Assembly (NCBI RefSeq): GCF_000772085.1
Contig: NZ_CP009755.1
Span: 620,001 to 684,000, forward strand
Reading direction: 5' to 3'
DNA from: Curtobacterium sp. MR_MD2014
Lineage (GTDB): Bacteria > Actinomycetota > Actinomycetes > Actinomycetales > Microbacteriaceae
DNA length: 64,000 nt
How positions within the stretch are numbered: the stretch's first letter is position 1; every line of letters starts with the position of its first letter. The notes under the pieces were generated by a model. It saw only the letters and a program-made list of their open reading frames with translations, did not search any database and had not been told where the DNA came from. Below are positions 28,579 through 36,852 of the stretch, in pieces. Made by a program: the position numbers and the translations under genes.

Positions 28579-28824
28579 TCAGGCGGTCCGGAACGACCCG
28601 GTCGTCGTCCGCAGCGAGCCGGTCACGGTCCGCGTCGAGGACGTCGCGGTGCCGGGACGGCGGGACTGGGTGTCCACGAAGCGGCCGAGCGCACGGCCCG
28701 CCCCGGTGCCGGTGTAGCTGCCGACCGGGCGCCATGCGGCCTCGACCGTGTACGCGCCGAGCTCGTCGCGCTGCTCGAGACCGGAGACGTAGGCGCCGCC
28801 GAGGGGGTTCTGTCGGTTCTGCAC
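28579..28824 (-). CDS. Small hypothetical protein
   Basis: An 81-residue product starting at a GTG with GAGGAG five bases upstream. It is Gly/Thr/Ser-rich with the ordered-looking segment NPLGGAYVSGLEQRDELGAYTVEAAWRPVG in the first half and a Thr/Arg-rich tail (TRTVTGSLRTTTGSF). I recognise no family. It has a well-formed promoter with an overlapping palindrome (28901-28934), which argues that it is a regulated gene. The 160 bases between it and pgm hold nothing I can identify. Confidence 0.7.
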   Translation of the reverse strand: MQNRQNPLGGAYVSGLEQRDELGAYTVEAAWRPVGSYTGTGAGRALGRFVDTQSRRPGTATSSTRTVTGSLRTTTGSFRTA

Positions 28825-28900
28825 GGGTGCTCCTCGTCGTCGTGCCGAGGGTCCCGGGTCGTCGGACCGACGACCAGGACGCCGTCGGCTGTTGCCCACG

Positions 28901-28929
28901 ACGCTACCGCTTTGTCTTGAATCATGCAA
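28901..28929 (-). promoter_or_regulatory. Promoter of the 81-residue protein gene
   Basis: On the minus strand TTGCAT (28929-28924), a 17-base spacer and TAGCGT (28906-28901) form a good sigma-70-type promoter. The -35 lies inside the palindrome 28912-28934. The leader would be about 70 bases. Confidence 0.6.
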
Positions 28930-28934
28930 GACAA
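28912..28934. promoter_or_regulatory. 8+8 palindrome over a promoter
   Basis: TTGTCTTG (28912-28919) and CAAGACAA (28927-28934) are perfect inverted arms around a seven-base spacer. The site covers the -35 and part of the spacer of the 81-residue protein gene. It also lies just past the stop of the methyltransferase gene, so it could instead act as that operon's terminator. AT content is high for the window. Confidence 0.6.
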
Positions 28935-28944
28935 CGCGACGCGG

Positions 28945-29607
28945 TCACGCGACGAGTTCGCAGAACGTCCGTCCGTCGGCGGTCCAGCTCTGCCGGGCTC
29001 GCAGCCCCGCCGTGGCCGCGTGACGGAGGAGTGCGTCGACGCCGACCTCGGCCCACGGGAAGCCCTCGCTCCGGTTGCCGTCCACGTCGACCACGTGCGC
29101 GGTGAACGCACGGTCCGCCGCGCGGTCCACGTGGGTCTCGACGACCACGCGGCCGCCGTCGCGGACGATCTCGCCGCACCGGGCCAGGAGCGCGACCGGG
29201 TCGCCGCCGATGCCGATGTTGCCGTCGATCACGAGGGCGGTGTCCCAGCGGCCCTCGTCGGGGATCGGGTCGAACACCGAGCCCTGCACGGCCGTGCCGC
29301 CGGAGCGTCGGGCGATCGCGACGGCCTCGGCGGAGACGTCCACGCCGAGCGAGGGGATGCCGAGCGCCCGGGCGGCGACGAGCATGCGACCGGGGCCGCA
29401 CCCGATGTCGATCACGGGGCCGTCCGCGCCCTCGAGGAGGGAACGGTCGATCCGGTCGGCTGCGGCGCTCCACCGGCCGACGTCCATCGTGACCTCGACG
29501 TCGGGACGCTCCGGGTCGGTCAGGCGCAGGTGGCCGTCGGTCTGCAGGGCGCGGGCGTACGGCTCGCCGCCGCCGGCGCCGAACGTGACGGTGTCGTGCA
29601 TCGTCAT
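28945..29607 (-). CDS. Class I SAM-dependent methyltransferase
   Basis: The product has 220 residues with the methyltransferase fold: motif I is VIDIGCGPGRM, followed by LGVDVSAEAV (post-I acidic strand) and GRWDTALVIDG. The substrate is unknown. It begins at ATG 29607 with GGAGGT five bases before, overlapping the upstream DUF2064 gene by four bases. It is the last gene of a minus-strand operon with DUF2064 and GT2 proteins, suggesting that it finishes a surface or secreted glycan-type product. Confidence 0.88.
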   Translation of the reverse strand: MTMHDTVTFGAGGGEPYARALQTDGHLRLTDPERPDVEVTMDVGRWSAAADRIDRSLLEGADGPVIDIGCGPGRMLVAARALGIPSLGVDVSAEAVAIARRSGGTAVQGSVFDPIPDEGRWDTALVIDGNIGIGGDPVALLARCGEIVRDGGRVVVETHVDRAADRAFTAHVVDVDGNRSEGFPWAEVGVDALLRHAATAGLRARQSWTADGRTFCELVA

Positions 29608-30254
29608 CGGGCACCTCCGGTCGTCGTGGTCATGGTCGTGTCGTGCTCGGCGGCGAAGGCCGTGGCGAAGCGCGAGGTCGGCGCGAGGGCGGCGACCTGC
29701 TCGGCGTCCGCGACGGTGTCGACGTCGAGCAGCGCGGGCAGGGTGCCGACCGACAGGCCGGCGTCGGTCAGGCGCGCGAGCTGCACGGCGCCCGTGTCGT
29801 CCTGCGACATCGGGACGCCGCGGAGCAGGGCGCCGTCGGGCTCGCGCAGGTACAGCGACCAGAAGCCACCGTCGTCCGCCGGACCGAACCACGCGTCGCG
29901 TTCCGGGTCGTCGAACACGGGTGCGAGGTGCTCGGAGGTGGCCTGCGGGGTGTCCATGCCGACGAGCAGCGTCGGACCGGTCATCGCGTCGAACATCGCC
30001 CCGAGGCGCTCGTCGAGGCCGCCGCCGACCTGGTGCAGGACCTCGAAGTCGTCGGTGCCCTCGGGCAGGACGACGCCGTCGTAGAGCAGCACGCGACGCG
30101 AGGCGGGCAGGGCACGCACCGTCGCGATCGTGTCGGCCAGCGCGGCCGAGGCGACGCGGGCAGCACCCTCCGGGGTCAGGGCCGGCGTCAGCCGGGTCTT
30201 GACCTTGCCGGGCAGGCACTCCTTGGCCACGACGACCACCGTGACGTCCGTCAT
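29604..30254 (-). CDS. DUF2064 (TIGR04282-type) glycosyltransferase-like protein
   Basis: The protein has 216 residues of the nucleotidyl/glycosyltransferase-A fold. The family start VVVVAKECLPGKVKTRLTP and the acidic patch PADDGGFWSLYL are clear. These proteins resemble CofC/MobA-type nucleotidyltransferases, but their reaction is not established. Start and stop overlap the neighbours by four bases on each side, so the three genes are tightly coupled. I infer that it supplies an activated sugar or transfers one in the same pathway as the GT2 neighbour. Confidence 0.85.
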   Translation of the reverse strand: MTDVTVVVVAKECLPGKVKTRLTPALTPEGAARVASAALADTIATVRALPASRRVLLYDGVVLPEGTDDFEVLHQVGGGLDERLGAMFDAMTGPTLLVGMDTPQATSEHLAPVFDDPERDAWFGPADDGGFWSLYLREPDGALLRGVPMSQDDTGAVQLARLTDAGLSVGTLPALLDVDTVADAEQVAALAPTSRFATAFAAEHDTTMTTTTGGAR

Positions 30255-31087
30255 GAGCGTGCTCCTTCCGTGGTGGACCCGGCCACGTCGCGGGCCGGAC
30301 CGGGCGCGACCACGCGGGGGCGTGCCTCCCGGCCGTACTCGCGCAGCAGACGGGACATGTCGCGGACGGCGTTGACCGTCCCGCGGAGCGTGCCGGTGAC
30401 CTTGCTGTCACCGACGCGCTGGGCGTACCCGATGTCGGACTCGTCGACCCGCCACCCGGCCGCGTGTGCCGCCAGGACCATCTCGAGCGGGTAGCCGCTG
30501 CGTCGGTCCTGCAGGTCGAGGGCGACCAGGTCGGCGCGGCGCATGACGCGCATCGGACCGAGGTCGCGGAGGCGGTAGCCGGTCGCGCGGCGCATCAGGA
30601 CCGCGAGCACGCGGTTCGCGAAGCGGGCGTGCGGCGCCCACGCGCCACGGGTGGTCGGCACGCGCCGACCGAGGGCGAGGTCGGTCCGCCCGTCGGCCAC
30701 GCGGGCGACGAGGTCGGGCAGCTCCGCGGGGTCCATCGAGGCATCGGCGTCGCAGAACGCGACGTACTCCGCGGTCGCGGCGGCGACGCCGGCGGCACAC
30801 GCCGAGCCGAAGCCCTTGACCGGTTCGGTGACGACCGTCGCGCCGTGGGCGCGGGCGACGTCGGCGGATCCGTCGGTCGAGCCGTTGTCGACGACGATGG
30901 CGCGGTACCCCTCGGGCAGGCGGCCGATGACGCGCGGGAGCGCGTCCGCCTCGTCCAGGCAGGGGAGGATCACGTCGACGGTCATGTGGTCCATTCGGTG
31001 CGGGTCGCCCTGGCGACGGGGCCGATCTCCGGTCGCGCGCGTCGCGTCCTCGTCGGGCTGGTCGCCGGCGGGTGGGGTTCGGTCCAT
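30251..31087 (-). CDS. Family 2 glycosyltransferase
   Basis: The catalytic GT2 domain (about residues 36-180) starts VDVILPCLDEADALP and contains VVDNGSTDGSAD and the metal-binding FCDADASMD. The C-terminal third (YRLRDLGPMRVMRRADL) resembles dolichyl/polyprenyl-phosphate sugar synthases. The first 34 residues are disordered; I take ATG 31087 as start because a TTACGT-type hexamer lies close upstream and a 12-bp palindrome (ACAGGATCCTGT, 31122-31133) sits in the promoter. ATG 30985 or 30994 would also give a full domain but lack a ribosome site. Confidence 0.85.
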   Translation of the reverse strand: MDRTPPAGDQPDEDATRATGDRPRRQGDPHRMDHMTVDVILPCLDEADALPRVIGRLPEGYRAIVVDNGSTDGSADVARAHGATVVTEPVKGFGSACAAGVAAATAEYVAFCDADASMDPAELPDLVARVADGRTDLALGRRVPTTRGAWAPHARFANRVLAVLMRRATGYRLRDLGPMRVMRRADLVALDLQDRRSGYPLEMVLAAHAAGWRVDESDIGYAQRVGDSKVTGTLRGTVNAVRDMSRLLREYGREARPRVVAPGPARDVAGSTTEGARS

Positions 31088-31121
31088 GCTCACGACGTAA
31101 CACGATGACACGTCGCGGGGT

Positions 31122-31133
31122 ACAGGATCCTGT
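31122..31133. promoter_or_regulatory. 12-bp palindrome before the GT2 operon
   Basis: ACAGGATCCTGT is perfectly symmetric and lies 35 bases upstream of the GT2 start on the minus strand, in the most AT-rich part of the intergenic region. It is a candidate operator. Confidence 0.45.
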
Positions 31134-31250
31134 CCCCCAGGGCGTGTCGAGCGCGGTGATCGGACCGTCTGGCCCGCGATCGGGGGACGGCCGGGAGGCC
31201 CGGGTGCGGTCCCGGGTCCGCGTGCGCGGGCGGGTGGTGCGTGCTCGCCC

Positions 31251-31311
31251 CGCGCTGGTGCGGTGGCGTCTCGCGCTGGTGCGGTGGCGTCCCGCGCTGG
31301 TGCGGTGGCGG
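31251..31311. repeat. Three tandem 21-bp repeats
   Basis: The unit CGCGCTGGTGCGGTGGCGTC plus one base occurs three times with a 21-base period (31251, 31272, 31293). It lies in the 320-base stretch between the epimerase and GT2 genes, which otherwise holds the terminator at 31331-31366 and the GT2 promoter region, with no gene that I can support. Confidence 0.7.
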
Positions 31312-31330
31312 ACGCGAGACTCGCCTGGGC

Positions 31331-31366
31331 GGACACGGCTCGCGCCCCGAGGCGCGAGCCGTGTCC
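31331..31366 (-). terminator. Terminator of the MTAP-epimerase operon
   Basis: GGACACGGCTCGCGCC (31331-31346) and GGCGCGAGCCGTGTCC (31351-31366) make a perfect 16-base stem with a four-base loop. Outer AGACTC/GAGTCT words extend it. It is 43 bases past the epimerase stop on the minus strand. Confidence 0.8.
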
Positions 31367-31408
31367 GCTGAGACGAGTCTCAGGCGGCGTCGTCCGCTGG
31401 ACGCTGCG

Positions 31409-32482
31409 TCACCGCTGCACGGCGGCGCGGAGCGGTGCGGTCGCGAAGTCACGCATGCCCTGCTCGAAGTCGACCTGCGCGTGCCAGCCGAGCTCCGAAC
31501 GGATCCGCTCGGACGACGCCGTGACGTGCCGGACGTCTCCGAGTCGGTACTCCCCGGTGACGACCGGCTGCGGGCCGTCCGGCCCGGCGATGGCCGCGGC
31601 CATGTCACCGATGGTGTGGACGACGCCCGAGCCCACGTTGTACGCGCGGAAGGTCTCGGCGGGCAGCTCCGCGGTCGCGGCGATCGACGCGGCGTTGGCA
31701 CCCGCGACGTCGTCCACGTGCACGAAGTCGCGACGCTGGCGGCCGTCCTCGAAGACGCGGGGTGCCTCGCCGCGGGCCAGGGCAGAGCGGAAGAGCGACG
31801 CGACACCGGCGTACGGGGTGTTCGACGGCATGCCCGGCCCGTAGACGTTGTGGTAGCGCAGGGCGATCGCGGTACCGCCGGTCGCGCGGGCCCACGACGA
31901 GGCCAGGTGCTCCTGCGCGACCTTCGTCTGCGCGTAGACGTTGCGGGGGTCCAGGGCGGCCGACTCGTCGATCAGCCCGGGCACGAGCGCGCGACCGTCG
32001 GGCCCGATCGGGTCGAAGCGTCCGGCGTCGAGGTCCTCGCGTCGTCGTGCCGGCGGCCGCATCGGTTCACCGTCGGCGGTCTCGTAGGCGCCCTCGCCGT
32101 AGACCACCATCGAGCTCGCGACGACCAGGCGGCCGATGCCGTGCCGGTCCATGCCCGCGAGCACGTGCGCGGTCCCGGCGTCGTTGGACGACACGTAGTC
32201 CGGGGCGTCCTGGAAGTCGACGCCGAGGCCGACCTTGGCCGCCTGGTGGCAGACGACGTCGACGCCGTCGAGCGCCGCCTCGAGGGCGACGCGGTCACGG
32301 ACGTCACCGTGCACGAACGACAGGCCCTGCTGCTCGTGGGCGCGGACGACCTCGGCCGGGTCGCCGTGCACGTCGTCGCGCAGGGAGTCGAGCACGCGGA
32401 CCTCGTGCCCCTCGGCGAGGGCGCGACGGACGATCGCGGACCCGATGAAGCCCGCGCCGCCGGTGACGAGCAGGCGGCTCAC
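31409..32482 (-). CDS. NAD-dependent epimerase/dehydratase
   Basis: The protein has 357 residues of the extended SDR (GalE/RmlB-like) family: cofactor loop TGGAGFIGS (about 8-16), a catalytic YAQTK (Tyr and Lys), and RYHNVYGPGMP for the sugar nucleotide. An unusual insert of about 30 residues (RREDLDAGRFDPIGPDG) precedes the YxxxK. The GTG start overlaps the upstream stop (GTGA). It probably makes a modified sugar nucleotide for the nearby glycosyltransferases. Confidence 0.88.
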   Translation of the reverse strand: MSRLLVTGGAGFIGSAIVRRALAEGHEVRVLDSLRDDVHGDPAEVVRAHEQQGLSFVHGDVRDRVALEAALDGVDVVCHQAAKVGLGVDFQDAPDYVSSNDAGTAHVLAGMDRHGIGRLVVASSMVVYGEGAYETADGEPMRPPARRREDLDAGRFDPIGPDGRALVPGLIDESAALDPRNVYAQTKVAQEHLASSWARATGGTAIALRYHNVYGPGMPSNTPYAGVASLFRSALARGEAPRVFEDGRQRRDFVHVDDVAGANAASIAATAELPAETFRAYNVGSGVVHTIGDMAAAIAGPDGPQPVVTGEYRLGDVRHVTASSERIRSELGWHAQVDFEQGMRDFATAPLRAAVQR

Positions 32483-33339
32483 GCCGTCGCCCCGAGGACG
32501 CTGGCGCTGGCGGCAGCGGGGACGAGCTCGCGCGGGGTGTAGTCGTCGGGCAACGCGGCGACGACGCCACCGATGGCGCGGACGATGACCTCGTTCGCGC
32601 GGGCCAGGCGCTCCATGACGGCGCCGTGGGTGACAGGGGCCTCGGTGGACCGTGCCGCCTCGTCCTCGATGGGGGCCAGGCCGGCGTCGGCGTCGGTCAC
32701 GAAGGACAGGTTGACCGTGCCGATGCCGAGCTCGGCAGCGAGCGGCACCTCGGGCGTCATCGTCATGTTGATCGTGTGGCCGCCGGCCTCGCGCATCCAG
32801 GTCGACTCCGCGCGGGTCGAGAAGCGCGGGCCCTGGATGACGACGCACGTGCCCGTCGGCCGGAAGGGCACGTCGAGCGCGGCGACGGCGTCGATCGCGG
32901 CGCGGCGGAGCACCGGGTCGAAGGGGTCGGCGAAGGACAGGTGCTGCACCTGGTCCTCGAAGAACGTGTCCTTCCGGCCCCAGGTGCGGTCGATCAGCTG
33001 GTCGGTCACGACGAAGGTGCCGGGGGCGTAGTCCGGGTGCAGGCCACCGACCGCGCTCGACGAGACGATCGCACGCACGCCGAGGGACCGGAGAGCCCAG
33101 ACGTTCGCGCGGTGGTTGATCAGGTGCGGGGCGACCGAGTGCTCGCGACCGTGGCGGGTGAGGAACGCGACGCGCTTGCCGGCCATCGTGCCGACCGTGA
33201 TCGGACTCGACGTCGGGCCGTAGGGCGTGTCCAGGGTGATCTCGTCGGCGGTGCCCTCCTCGAAGAGGCGGTAGAGGCCGGAGCCCCCGATCACCCCGAT
33301 GCGAGCCGTCGTTCCGTCCACAGGTTCGGTCGTGGTCAC
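32479..33339 (-). CDS. mtnP: S-methyl-5'-thioadenosine phosphorylase
   Basis: The product has 286 residues of the trimeric purine nucleoside phosphorylase/MTAP family: GVIGGSGLY at the phosphate site, FLTRHGREHSVAPHLINHRAN and NMTMTPEVPLAAELGI for the ribose/base pocket. It splits methylthioadenosine (from polyamine synthesis and radical SAM reactions) into adenine and methylthioribose phosphate. GTG 33339 follows GGAGG by five bases. It heads a two-gene operon with the epimerase and is divergent from moeA. MTAP versus other nucleosides is judged from motif similarity only. Confidence 0.88.
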   Translation of the reverse strand: MTTTEPVDGTTARIGVIGGSGLYRLFEEGTADEITLDTPYGPTSSPITVGTMAGKRVAFLTRHGREHSVAPHLINHRANVWALRSLGVRAIVSSSAVGGLHPDYAPGTFVVTDQLIDRTWGRKDTFFEDQVQHLSFADPFDPVLRRAAIDAVAALDVPFRPTGTCVVIQGPRFSTRAESTWMREAGGHTINMTMTPEVPLAAELGIGTVNLSFVTDADAGLAPIEDEAARSTEAPVTHGAVMERLARANEVIVRAIGGVVAALPDDYTPRELVPAAASASVLGATA

Positions 33340-33456
33340 GTGGTCCTCCACAGGTCCTCCGGATGTCCTCGGCGCGTGGTGCGCCCTGGATACGCTACTG
33401 ACGCCCCTCCGGCATCGACCGGGAACGGGGCGTCCCCACGAGGTTCGGAGGCATCC

Positions 33457-34698
33457 GTGCGCACGATCGGTCAGCACCGCGACGAGGTCGCCGCGCTCCT
33501 CGCGCCCGTGCTCGCTGCGCGGGCGGAGGAGACCCTGCCGCTCGACGCGCTGGCGGACGGCGCCGGTGCCGGCCGTGGGTACCGGGTGCTCACCCGGGCC
33601 GTCTCCGCGCCGGTCCCGCTGCCGGTGTTCGACAACAGCCAGATGGACGGGTTCGCCGTCCGGTCGACCGATGCCGGCAACGACGTCCGCGTGGTCGACC
33701 CGATCCCCGCCGGGGCCGTGCCGGCACCGCTCGGCCCGGGCACCGCTGCGCCGATCATGACCGGGGCGCGGATCCCCGAGGGCGCGGACGCCGTCGTGCC
33801 GGTCGAGGCGACACCGCCGGGGGCGTTCCCCGCGGCGCTGGGGCTCGACACGCTGACCGTGCCCGCCGGGACGACCACCGGGACGTTCGTCCGCCGGGTC
33901 GGCAGCGACGTCGCCGTCGGCGCCGAGCTCGCCCCGACCGGGTCCCCGGTGACGCCGGCGCTCCTGGGGGCCCTGGCCTCGGCGGGTGTCGGCGAGGTGT
34001 CCGTGGTCCGCCCGGTCCACGTGCTCGTCGTGTCCACCGGCAGCGAACTCACCGATGACGCCGCGCCTGACGGGCTCGACGGAGCGGGCGCGGTGATCCG
34101 CGACGCGAACGGTGTCGCGCTCCGTGCGGCCCTGGCCGAGGTCGGTGCGATCGCCCGTGGCGTCCGGCTCAGCGACGCCCCGGACGCCTTCCTGCCGGGA
34201 CTCGAGTCGGCCGTCGGTGACTGGGCCGACGTCGTCCTGACCACCGGTGGGATCAGTGCGGGGGCGTACGAGGTCGTGCGTCAGGTGCTCGAGCCGCGCG
34301 GACTCGCCGTGACCCCGGTCGCGATGCAGCCCGGCGGACCCCAGGCCCTCGGACTCGTCGACCTCGCCGGTCGACGAGTGCCGGTCGTGGCGTTCCCGGG
34401 CAACCCCGTGTCCGCCCTCGTGTCGTTCGAGGTGTTCCTGCGGCCGGAGCTCGCGGCCCTCGTCGGTGCACCGGACCGCCCGACCGCCGAGCTGCCGGCC
34501 GCCGAGTCGGCGAGCTCACCCGTCGGCAAGCACCAGGTCCGCCGCGGCCGGGTCGCCGACGGGCGTGTGCACTTCGTGGGCGGGCCGAGCTCGCACCTGC
34601 TCGGGCACCTCGCCGCTGCCACCCACCTCGTCCACGTCCCCCTCGGCACCGACTCCGTCGAACCGGGGGACCCGCTGACCGTCTGGAGCCTCCGATGA
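33457..34698 (+). CDS. moeA: Molybdopterin molybdenumtransferase
   Basis: The product has 413 residues. MoeA inserts molybdate into adenylated molybdopterin. The conserved NSQMDGFAVRS, GARIPEGADAVVPVE and TTGGISAGAYEVV segments and the C-terminal domain beginning near residue 330 are all present. The GTG start at 33457 follows GGAGG by six bases, and TACGCT (33391-33396) may be the -10. It is the first of four overlapping cofactor genes. Confidence 0.93.
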   Translation: MRTIGQHRDEVAALLAPVLAARAEETLPLDALADGAGAGRGYRVLTRAVSAPVPLPVFDNSQMDGFAVRSTDAGNDVRVVDPIPAGAVPAPLGPGTAAPIMTGARIPEGADAVVPVEATPPGAFPAALGLDTLTVPAGTTTGTFVRRVGSDVAVGAELAPTGSPVTPALLGALASAGVGEVSVVRPVHVLVVSTGSELTDDAAPDGLDGAGAVIRDANGVALRAALAEVGAIARGVRLSDAPDAFLPGLESAVGDWADVVLTTGGISAGAYEVVRQVLEPRGLAVTPVAMQPGGPQALGLVDLAGRRVPVVAFPGNPVSALVSFEVFLRPELAALVGAPDRPTAELPAAESASSPVGKHQVRRGRVADGRVHFVGGPSSHLLGHLAAATHLVHVPLGTDSVEPGDPLTVWSLR

Positions 34699-35195
34699 CC
34701 GACGACCACCCGAACGGCGTGCGCGACGCCGAGCTCTCCCACGTCCGCGCCGACGGCACCGCGCACATGGTCGACGTGTCCGACAAGGACGTCACTGCCC
34801 GCTCGGCCACGGCCACGGCCACGCTGGTGACCCGCACCGACGTCGTCGAGCGGATCCTCGACGGGTCGCTGCCCAAGGGAGAGGTGATCGGCACCGCCCG
34901 GATCGCGGCGATCATGGCCGTCAAGAAGACGTCGGACCTGGTGCCGCTCTGCCACCCGCTGCCCATCGCCGGGGTCGAGGTGGACATCACCGGCGACGGC
35001 GACCGCGTGCGGATCGAGGTCTCCGTGCGCACGACCTCCCGCACCGGTGTCGAGATGGAGGCCCTGACCGGCGCGAGCGTCGCGGCACTGACCGTGTACG
35101 ACATGGTGAAGGCCGTCGACCGCACGGCCGTGATCACGGACGTCCGGGTGCTCGAGAAGCACGGCGGACGCTCGGGCGACTGGAGCAACCGATGA
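34695..35195 (+). CDS. moaC: Cyclic pyranopterin monophosphate synthase
   Basis: The product has 166 residues. MoaC works after MoaA to form cPMP. The family motifs AHMVDVSDKDVTARSA, KGEVIGTARIAAIMAVKKTSDLVPLCHPLPI and ALTGASVAALTVYDM are intact, including the conserved lysine/histidine residues. It overlaps moeA by four bases and mogA by four, indicating coupling. MoaA is not in this window. Confidence 0.95.
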   Translation: MTDDHPNGVRDAELSHVRADGTAHMVDVSDKDVTARSATATATLVTRTDVVERILDGSLPKGEVIGTARIAAIMAVKKTSDLVPLCHPLPIAGVEVDITGDGDRVRIEVSVRTTSRTGVEMEALTGASVAALTVYDMVKAVDRTAVITDVRVLEKHGGRSGDWSNR

Positions 35196-35704
35196 ACCCC
35201 GAACCGACCAGGGGCCGCGCGGGCGTCGTCGTGGTCTCCACGCAGGCCTCGACCGACCCCGCGCTCGACCGCACCGGACCCGTCATCGCCGCATGGCTGC
35301 GCGAGCGCGGCTTCGCCGTCGCCGAGCCGACGATCGTGCCCGACGGCGGCCCGATCGCCGAGACGGTGTCCGCCGAGCTCCTCGCGGACGCGAAGGTCGT
35401 CGTCACCACGGGCGGTACGGGCGTGACCCCGACCGACCGCACGCCCGAGGCCGTCGCACCCCTGATCGACCTCGAGCTGCCGGGCATCACCGAGGAGATC
35501 CGCCGGCGCGGACTCGCCGGTGCCGGTCCGACCGCGCTGCTGACCCGCGGGGTCGCGGGCATCGCCGGTGGCCGCACCGTCGTCGTGACCCTGCCCGGGT
35601 CGCGCGGGGGCGTCGCCGACGGGCTCGCGGTGCTGGACGGGGTGCTCGACCACGTGCTGGCCCAGCTGCACGGCGAGGGCCACGCACCCCGGAGCGCGTC
35701 GTGA
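35192..35704 (+). CDS. mogA: Molybdopterin adenylyltransferase (MogA/MoaB)
   Basis: The product has 170 residues of the MoCF-binding fold. It adenylates molybdopterin before MoeA acts. Key segments: VVTTGGTGVTPTDRTPEAV for the molybdopterin/ATP site and TLPGSRGGVADGL near the end. It has the length of the single-domain MogA/MoaB proteins. Which of the two names fits better cannot be decided from sequence alone. Confidence 0.9.
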   Translation: MNPEPTRGRAGVVVVSTQASTDPALDRTGPVIAAWLRERGFAVAEPTIVPDGGPIAETVSAELLADAKVVVTTGGTGVTPTDRTPEAVAPLIDLELPGITEEIRRRGLAGAGPTALLTRGVAGIAGGRTVVVTLPGSRGGVADGLAVLDGVLDHVLAQLHGEGHAPRSAS

Positions 35705-36129
35705 GCGGCGACCGTGTCGTCGTGGCCGACGTCGTGGACCGGGTGATCACGGTGGACGAGGTCTCCGCTGCCGTCACGACCGACCGCGACGGCGCCGTCG
35801 TGACCTTCGCCGGGGTCGTCCGCGACCACGACGAGGGCAAGGGCGTCACGGCACTCGACTACGAACGGCACCCGAGCGCGGGAGACGTCATCGCCGAGGT
35901 CGCCCGGACGATCGCCGTCGACCACCCCGAGGTCTGCATCGCCGTGCTGCACCGCGTCGGCGCGCTCGGCATCGGGGACGTGGCGCTCGCCGCAGCAGTG
36001 GCGTCGCCGCACCGTGCCGAGGCCTTCGCAGCCTGCGCCGCGCTCGTCGACCTGGTGAAGGAGCGGACGCCGATCTGGAAGCGCCAGGAGTTCACCGACG
36101 GCACGGACGAGTGGGTCGCTGCGCTGTGA
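35701..36129 (+). CDS. moaE: Molybdopterin synthase catalytic subunit
   Basis: The product has 142 residues. MoaE transfers sulfur from MoaD to cPMP. VTFAGVVRDHDEGKGVTALDYERHP and the terminal KERTPIWKRQEFTDGTDEW are strong family signatures. Its small-subunit partner MoaD is not encoded here. GTG 35701 overlaps the mogA stop (GTGA). Confidence 0.93.
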   Translation: MSGDRVVVADVVDRVITVDEVSAAVTTDRDGAVVTFAGVVRDHDEGKGVTALDYERHPSAGDVIAEVARTIAVDHPEVCIAVLHRVGALGIGDVALAAAVASPHRAEAFAACAALVDLVKERTPIWKRQEFTDGTDEWVAAL

Positions 36130-36794
36130 CGGACGAGGAGACCGCGGCCGGTCACCGGTGGGCACTCGCGCAGGAGCGCGCGGAGGCCGTGCTCGCGGTT
36201 GCTGCCCCGGCCGACCGTCAGCGATCGGCGGGTGCCGTCGCACGGGTCCTCGGCGGGTCTGCGGGGATCGTCGCCGTCCTGGTCGCGCTGGCACTCACGG
36301 TGCCACCCGAGGCACCCGCGAGGACGGTGGTGTCGATCGGCGTCGCCCTCGGCGCGCTCGTCCTCCTGCTCACGCAGATCATCCGAGCAGCCGCGGCACG
36401 TCGACGCGCCGGACCGGCGCCAGCGCCGGTGGTGGCGGTCCTGCAGACGCGCGAGCGGCACGCGGTCCGGCAGGCGTTCCACGGCCGCCGTCTCGTGCCG
36501 GACGACCGTCACGACGTCGTGACCGCCGCGGCCGTGCAGGCAGCGTCGGGAACCGAGCTGGTGTGGTTCTGTGCCACAGCGGTGCTCTGGGTGAGCAGCG
36601 CTGCCGTCGGTGGCACGCTCTGGCCGATGTACGCCGCGCTCGCCGTGGTGAACATCGCAGCCGTCGTCGTTCCCGCTCGGGACACCCTCGCCGCGCGACG
36701 GTGGCTGACGCAGCACCCGCTGGCCGCGGGCCCTCTCGACGTCACCACGGCCGAGACCTGTGGAACCGCGCAGGAGACCGACGCCCGATCGTGA
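36126..36794 (+). CDS. Membrane protein of unknown function
   Basis: The product has 222 residues with four hydrophobic helices in two pairs (about 45-65, 70-90, 140-155, 165-185) separated by a basic cytoplasmic segment (RERHAVRQAFHGRRLVPDDRH). I do not recognise the family. GTG 36126 overlaps the moaE stop, so it is the fifth gene of the molybdenum cofactor operon by position. A cofactor role is not implied by its sequence. Confidence 0.7.
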   Translation: MTDEETAAGHRWALAQERAEAVLAVAAPADRQRSAGAVARVLGGSAGIVAVLVALALTVPPEAPARTVVSIGVALGALVLLLTQIIRAAAARRRAGPAPAPVVAVLQTRERHAVRQAFHGRRLVPDDRHDVVTAAAVQAASGTELVWFCATAVLWVSSAAVGGTLWPMYAALAVVNIAAVVVPARDTLAARRWLTQHPLAAGPLDVTTAETCGTAQETDARS

Positions 36795-36852
36795 TCCCGG
36801 CACTCGTTCAGGGCATGGTCCCGCACTCGGCGGATCCATAGACTCCGGAGCC

